This document shows, one piece after another, positions 59,883-64,000 of a stretch of DNA of 64,000 bases (position 1 is its first letter; the number at the start of each line of letters is the position of its first letter). The translations under genes were made by a program, and so were the position numbers. Source of the DNA: Sphingomonas rhizophila (lineage in GTDB: Bacteria; Pseudomonadota; Alphaproteobacteria; Sphingomonadales; Sphingomonadaceae); contig NZ_CP060717.1 of assembly GCF_014396585.1 (NCBI RefSeq), positions 248,001-312,000 of the forward strand, given 5' to 3'. A model generated the notes under the pieces. It had not been told where the DNA came from. It did not search any database and was given only the letters and a program-made list of their open reading frames with translations.

Positions 59883-61319
59883 ATGTACAAAATGTTCGCC
59901 AACCGTTTGAAAAATGTCACGCTCGCGCTCGCACTTTGCTTCCTGCTCACGGGATGCGATCGCAAGGAAGCCAAGGTCCAGGCAGCGTTTGCCGAGTATC
60001 AGGCTGCGGCCAGTTCGGGGGACTTGGCCGCGGCCCGCGACGCGTTGCTTCGGCTGACGGCGATCGATGAAGACGTCGCGGATTATTGGGCCGAACTCGG
60101 TCGCGTCCAATTGGCGCTTGGGGCCTACCCGGACGCCTATTTCGCCTTGACTCGAGCGCTGGAACTTAACCGCAGCTCGCCCGACCTGCTGCGCATCCTC
60201 GCGCAGCTTTCGCTTCGCGCCGACCGGTTGGACCTGGCGGAGGACTACGCCGAGCAACTCGATCTCGTGGCGCCAGGGGACGTCGCCGTCCGACTGACCA
60301 AGGCCATGGTCGCACTTCGCCAGAACAACCTTGAGGAGGCGTCGGCCCAGTCGGCCGAGATCCTGAAGGCCGACCCGACCAACAGTGACGCCCGCCTGAT
60401 CGAATCCCAGGTGCTGCAGCGTTCCGGAAGGCCGGCAGAGGCCATTGCGCTCCTCGAAAAGCAGGTCGCATTGAAGTCGGAGGATATCCCGGCGCATCGC
60501 GCACTTGCCGCCCTGTACGAAGAAGCCGACAATCTGAAGAAAAGCGCGGAACATCGGCGCCGCGTCTACGCCCTTCGACCGGACGCAGCGGAGGAAGGGG
60601 TTCGTGCAGTCGAAGCCTCCTTCCGGGCCGGCGACGTTGAATGGGCGCAAGAAGCATCGATCAAGCTTTTGGGGCCAAAAGTGCCGGCGGCGCAGGTGCG
60701 TGCAGTGCTCACGCTGTGGGAGGACGAGTGGTCCGGCGCGGAGCGTGTCCGGCTAGCGCGTCGTCTCGCACAAGCTGCCCCGGTTTCCCAAAAAGCGGAG
60801 TTTGCGCAGTTCCTGATCAGGACTGGGGCTCCAGCGGATGCTGCGTCCATCCTGGCTCCGATCGTCGGAACGACTGCCGATCGGCGAAATGTCCAGCATG
60901 CCGGCATTTACGCACATGCGTTGGTGGATATGGGCAAGGTGGAAGAGGCCCGGCGCTGGATCGACGAAGTACTCGCCATCGACCAGGACAATGTGGATGC
61001 CTTGCGTGCAACGGTGCGCCTTGATGTCCGCAGGAAGGATTTCGAGATCGCGATCAACGACGCCCAGAAGATCGTCACCCTGGTACCCGACTCCGCCGAA
61101 GATCGCCTGCTTCTGTCCCGCACTTATGCCGCAGCCGGCGATCGCCGGGAGGCGGAGCGGGTGCTGTGGCAGGCTTTCCATGATCTGCCCGGGGATCGCC
61201 ACGTTTATGTTGCCTTGCAGCAATTTCTCATTGCGTCGGGTGACATTGATGGCAGGAAGCGTGTGGCAAGCGAATTTGCGGAACGGCGCCGCGCGTCAAA
61301 CCTGAAGGACCTAATCTGA
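59883..61319 (+). CDS. TPR lipoprotein of the exopolysaccharide/exosortase locus
   Basis: 478 aa from ATG 59883 (ATG 59892 is an alternative). Lipobox VTLALALCFLLTGC. The rest is tetratricopeptide-like repeats, for example YWAELGRVQLALGAYPDAYF, LTKAMVALRQNNLEEASAQS, RPAEAIALLEKQVALKSEDI and HALVDMGKVEEARRWIDEVL. Similar TPR lipoproteins (PrsT-like) accompany exosortase loci. It is divergent from the GumB operon with ~100 bases between, and its stop overlaps the next gene (TGATG). It may be a periplasmic scaffold for the secretion apparatus. Confidence 0.87.
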   Translation: MYKMFANRLKNVTLALALCFLLTGCDRKEAKVQAAFAEYQAAASSGDLAAARDALLRLTAIDEDVADYWAELGRVQLALGAYPDAYFALTRALELNRSSPDLLRILAQLSLRADRLDLAEDYAEQLDLVAPGDVAVRLTKAMVALRQNNLEEASAQSAEILKADPTNSDARLIESQVLQRSGRPAEAIALLEKQVALKSEDIPAHRALAALYEEADNLKKSAEHRRRVYALRPDAAEEGVRAVEASFRAGDVEWAQEASIKLLGPKVPAAQVRAVLTLWEDEWSGAERVRLARRLAQAAPVSQKAEFAQFLIRTGAPADAASILAPIVGTTADRRNVQHAGIYAHALVDMGKVEEARRWIDEVLAIDQDNVDALRATVRLDVRRKDFEIAINDAQKIVTLVPDSAEDRLLLSRTYAAAGDRREAERVLWQAFHDLPGDRHVYVALQQFLIASGDIDGRKRVASEFAERRRASNLKDLI

Positions 61320-62791
61320 TGGCGGCCGAACATCGACGGGTCGACACTGCAAGCCTCGCGGCACCAGAATCGTCGGTCGCGTCGACCCTCAGGTTCACGT
61401 CGAACATCGTTGGCCCGGCAATATTGATGGCGGACGTCATCTGCCTTGGCCTTAGCGCCGTCATGGCGCTGCTCCTCTATGACGCGATCTTCGACACGCC
61501 GGTCGTCCCGGCCGTGCACCGCTTCGCGCTTGTGGTGGTGTCGGTCAGTTTTCTCCTCCTCCGCTCATCCAAGCAGGCTTACCGGCAAACGCTGATGAAC
61601 GGCTTGCAGGATTCGGGAGAAGCGGTGTTCGATGCCGCAGTCAGCGTCTTCCTGACGGCTGCCGTTGTCTGGCAGTTCGGCTTTATCGACGATTATTCGC
61701 GCGGCGTCAGCGTGTTGTACCTCTTCAGCCTGATCGCCACGATCATCGTTTCGCGGCCGATCCTCCGCTGGTTCCTGGCGAGCCAGGCGCGCCGCGGCGT
61801 TATCGGACAGCGCGTCGCATTCTACGGGTGCGATCCGATTTCGATCGCCACGATGCAGGCTCTGATGGAATCAAAGGATCTGGAGCATGTCCGGTTCGTC
61901 GGGGTCGCCGACGATCGTCCCAAGCATGCGGTGCCGGACAATCTCCGGATGATCGGGGGATATGAGCAACTCGCTGAATTGGCGCGCAAGGGGGAAGTGG
62001 ACCAGGTCTTCATCAGCCTGCCCGACCTGGACAAGGCGCGTCTCCGCTCGATCGTCGACGGGCTCAGCCAGGTGGCGGTCGATATTTCGCTGATTCCGCC
62101 GCAGGCGATTGCCTATCACCCCGATTATCGGGCCAACCTGCTGGGCACGATTCCGGTCCTGACCCTTTGGCAACGGCCGTTCCGCGACATCAACCAGTTC
62201 GTGAAGCGCGGGGAAGACCTCGTCCTCGGTGGGCTCATGCTGCTCGCCGCGTTGCCAGTCATTGCGATTACGGCCCTGGCCATCCGCCTGACCACCCGCG
62301 GGCCGGTTTTCTTTGTCCAGCCCCGTGTCGGCTTCAATAACGAGGTGATCAACGTCATCAAGTTCCGGTCGATGTATGCCGACCGCAGTGACTTCAAGGG
62401 GCTTGCGACGACCACCGCCGACGATGACCGGATCACACCTGTTGGGAAGATCATCCGTCGACTGAGCATCGACGAACTCCCACAACTGTTCAATGTCATG
62501 CGCGGGGACATGTCGATCGTCGGTCCCCGGCCCCATGCGACCCACATGAAGGTTGGCGACCAATATTATGTCGACGCAGTGCGCGGCTACGCGGCCCGGC
62601 ACCGGGTCAAGCCGGGCATCACCGGGCTTGCCCAGGTGCGCGGCCTTCGCGGCGAGATCCGCACGCTGGAGCGTGCGGAAATGCGCGTGAAGCTGGACAA
62701 GGAATATATCGAAAACTGGTCGGTGTGGTTCGACATCAAGATCATGTTCGCCACCGTCCGCGCGGTGTTCTTTGATTCCTATGCCTATTAG
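61319..62791 (+). CDS. Undecaprenyl-phosphate sugar phosphotransferase (WcaJ/PssY type)
   Basis: 490 aa; ATG 61319 overlaps the previous stop. Four membrane helices in the N-terminal half, a nucleotide-binding-like VAFYGCDPISIATMQALMES, then the bacterial-sugar-transferase domain: RGEDLVLGGLMLLAALPVIA, GPVFFVQPRVGFNNEVINVI, KFRSMYADRSDF, RLSIDELPQLFNVMRGDMSI and VGPRPHATHMKVG, ending KIMFATVRAVFFDSYAY. It starts each repeat unit by moving a hexose-1-phosphate from a UDP-sugar to undecaprenyl phosphate, so it initiates this exopolysaccharide. Confidence 0.95.
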   Translation: MAAEHRRVDTASLAAPESSVASTLRFTSNIVGPAILMADVICLGLSAVMALLLYDAIFDTPVVPAVHRFALVVVSVSFLLLRSSKQAYRQTLMNGLQDSGEAVFDAAVSVFLTAAVVWQFGFIDDYSRGVSVLYLFSLIATIIVSRPILRWFLASQARRGVIGQRVAFYGCDPISIATMQALMESKDLEHVRFVGVADDRPKHAVPDNLRMIGGYEQLAELARKGEVDQVFISLPDLDKARLRSIVDGLSQVAVDISLIPPQAIAYHPDYRANLLGTIPVLTLWQRPFRDINQFVKRGEDLVLGGLMLLAALPVIAITALAIRLTTRGPVFFVQPRVGFNNEVINVIKFRSMYADRSDFKGLATTTADDDRITPVGKIIRRLSIDELPQLFNVMRGDMSIVGPRPHATHMKVGDQYYVDAVRGYAARHRVKPGITGLAQVRGLRGEIRTLERAEMRVKLDKEYIENWSVWFDIKIMFATVRAVFFDSYAY

Positions 62792-63548
62792 ACGGCGCCA
62801 CCGCTTTCTCGACGTCGACTTCGACATGATGACGATGGACGAGGTGTTGGGGTGGCTCGCGACCAGGGGTGCCGATGACCCGTTCGCGTTCGTCGTGACG
62901 CCCAATGTCGACCATCTTGTCCGGTTGCATTCGGGCAAACCGGAGGCGGGACCGCTCGCCAAGGCCTATCGCGAAGCGGCTCTTTGCGTCTGCGACAGCC
63001 GTGTCTTGCGGCGCTTGGCCGCCTGGCGCGGGGTCGAGTTGACGGTAGTCCCGGGCAGCGATCTCACGGCTGCATTGTTCCGCGCCGAAACGGGACTGGA
63101 AGGAAAGGTTGCCGTCGTCGGTGGGAATCGTCGGCTGCTGGAAACCTTGCGCGCGCAGTTCCCGCAACTTGATTTCGTCCAGCATATCCCGCCGATGGGC
63201 CTGGCGAAGAATGGCGCCGCGATCGAAGAGGCGGCTCGTTTCGTTGGCGAGGCGGGAAGCCGGTTGTCGTTCCTGGCGGTTGGCTCCCCGCAGCAGGAAC
63301 TGGTCGCCATGCGCGCCGCGGCCATGCCGGGCGCTTGCGGTACCGCGCTGTGCATCGGCGCGTCACTGGAATTCCTGAGCGGCGACCAGCGTCGGGCGCC
63401 TGCTTGGATGAGGCGCGCAGGGGTCGAATGGCTGTTTCGGCTCCTGTCCGAGCCGAAGCGGATGTGGCGCCGCTATCTGGTCGAGGGGCCGAAGATTTTT
63501 GCGCTGGCCTGGCACTGGCGCGGCCCGAATGGACAGGCTGAAGCATGA
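62781..63548 (+). CDS. WecG/TagA/CpsF-family glycosyltransferase
   Basis: 255 aa from ATG 62781, overlapping the end of the previous gene; TTG 62772 is an alternative. GT26 features: RHRFLDVDFDMMTMDEVLGW, AFVVTPNVDHLVRLHSGKPE, ALCVCDSRVLRRLAAW, VPGSDLTAALF, KVAVVGGNRRLLETLRA, FLAVGSPQQELVAMRAAAMP, CIGASLEFLSGDQRRAPAWM and WLFRLLSEPKRMWRRYLVEG. It should add the second sugar onto the lipid-linked primer made by its neighbour. Its stop overlaps the next start (ATGA). Confidence 0.93.
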   Translation: MPIRRRHRFLDVDFDMMTMDEVLGWLATRGADDPFAFVVTPNVDHLVRLHSGKPEAGPLAKAYREAALCVCDSRVLRRLAAWRGVELTVVPGSDLTAALFRAETGLEGKVAVVGGNRRLLETLRAQFPQLDFVQHIPPMGLAKNGAAIEEAARFVGEAGSRLSFLAVGSPQQELVAMRAAAMPGACGTALCIGASLEFLSGDQRRAPAWMRRAGVEWLFRLLSEPKRMWRRYLVEGPKIFALAWHWRGPNGQAEA

Positions 63549-64000
63549 TGGTGAAGCGACCTAGCCGTCGTCACGTCGAGGTCGGGCTGGTGGCGCTGGC
63601 CGCCGCCGGGGCGATCGGCGGATTGGCCTATGCGGTGAGGGGCGGGTGGATTGGACGCGACCAGTCGACGACCACGGTGATGCTCGACAAGTTCGGCGGG
63701 AAGGGAGATCTGGCGCTTCCCAACATCAATCGACCGATCGCGCCGGAAGACGCGGTCAAGGTCAACGCCGAGCGGCCGTTCGAAGGCGGCGGCGACACGC
63801 CGGCTGCAAAATTCCTGACCGGCAAGGCGGGCAAGGAAGATGTCTCGCGCGCCATCGAGTGTCTTGCCCAGGCGGTCTATTACGAAGCGGGCAGCGAAAG
63901 CGCGGATGGTGCGCGTGCGGTCGCCCAGGTCGTGCTCAACCGGGTCCGGCATCCAGGCTTCCCGTCGAGCGTGTGCGGCACCGTTTACCAGGGATCGGAA
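63545..64000 (+). CDS. Cell-wall hydrolase, SleB family, 5' part only
   Basis: The first 152 codons; the gene runs off the window. ATG 63545 overlaps the previous stop. An N-terminal hydrophobic segment (VGLVALAAAGAIGGLAYAVR) may anchor the protein. After a linker the Hydrolase_2 (SleB) motif appears: AIECLAQAVYYEAGSESADG, with the catalytic Glu, then ARAVAQVVLNRVRHPGFPSS and VCGTVYQGSE. These enzymes cut peptidoglycan glycan strands. Its coupling to the exopolysaccharide operon suggests it makes room in the wall for the secretion apparatus; this is inference. Confidence 0.9.
   Translation, partial: MMVKRPSRRHVEVGLVALAAAGAIGGLAYAVRGGWIGRDQSTTTVMLDKFGGKGDLALPNINRPIAPEDAVKVNAERPFEGGGDTPAAKFLTGKAGKEDVSRAIECLAQAVYYEAGSESADGARAVAQVVLNRVRHPGFPSSVCGTVYQGSE

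Noticed and set aside
1-64000. tRNA genes, insertion sequences, integrases or phage remnants
   Set aside because: No clover-leaf-like T-arm signature, transposase-like protein or attachment repeat was recognised on reading; a dedicated scan was not possible.

Overview
The window is high-GC DNA from an alphaproteobacterium, most likely a sphingomonad (Sphingomonas or a close relative). The clues are the XrtV-type exosortase set, a proline-rich outer-membrane protein of a type common in sphingomonads, the many outer-membrane and TonB genes, and an overall GC-rich codon bias. No tRNA, rRNA, insertion sequence, integrase, phage gene or CRISPR array was recognised.

Layout. 1-236 is the 3' end of a PQQ-type sugar dehydrogenase. 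262-7449 is a TetR-controlled RND efflux operon on the minus strand, with a visible promoter and three similar operator-like 14-mers. 7775-21276 is a plus-strand ABC-transporter (Kps-type) capsule operon: a UDP-HexNAc dehydrogenase, an SGNH-like/TPR protein, TPR- and GT4-type glycosyltransferases, an outer-membrane export lipoprotein, KpsM, a very divergent KpsT, KpsE, a TPR protein fused to an LpxL-like acyltransferase domain, and a sulfotransferase. 21465-28000 holds a small OMP gene and a convergent 1877-aa RTX/beta-helix adhesin-like gene. 28219-35363 is a cell-surface-signalling cassette (ECF sigma, FecR, STN-TonB receptor) followed by an autotransporter. 35503-42279 is a compact his operon (yerC-like, hisG, hisD, a hisC-hisB fusion, hisH, hisA, hisF, hisIE), with a hisN-type phosphatase converging on its end. 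43149-64000 is mainly a Wzx/Wzy-type exopolysaccharide locus: O-antigen-ligase-like polymerase, flippase, several glycosyltransferases, the XrtV exosortase set (xrtV, epsI, accessory membrane protein, EpsD-type PPIase), GumB/OMP/GumC/tyrosine kinase on the minus strand, then a TPR lipoprotein, the initiating phosphoglycosyltransferase, a WecG/TagA transferase and the start of a SleB-type cell-wall hydrolase.

How it works together. Two separate surface-polysaccharide machines share this neighbourhood. One exports a capsule by ABC transporter, probably rich in N-acetylhexosaminuronic acid and possibly sulfated. The other builds a repeat unit on undecaprenyl phosphate, flips it (Wzx), polymerises it (Wzy-like) and exports it through the GumB/GumC pair, with a BY-kinase for control. 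The histidine genes between them form a complete pathway from HisG to HisD.

Sequence quality. Nine genes each need one missing base restored to give a full-length protein. In every case the total length is 2 modulo 3 and the break is in or beside a short G/C run. This points to consensus indels, not to nine true pseudogenes, so these genes are annotated as whole CDS with the break position given.
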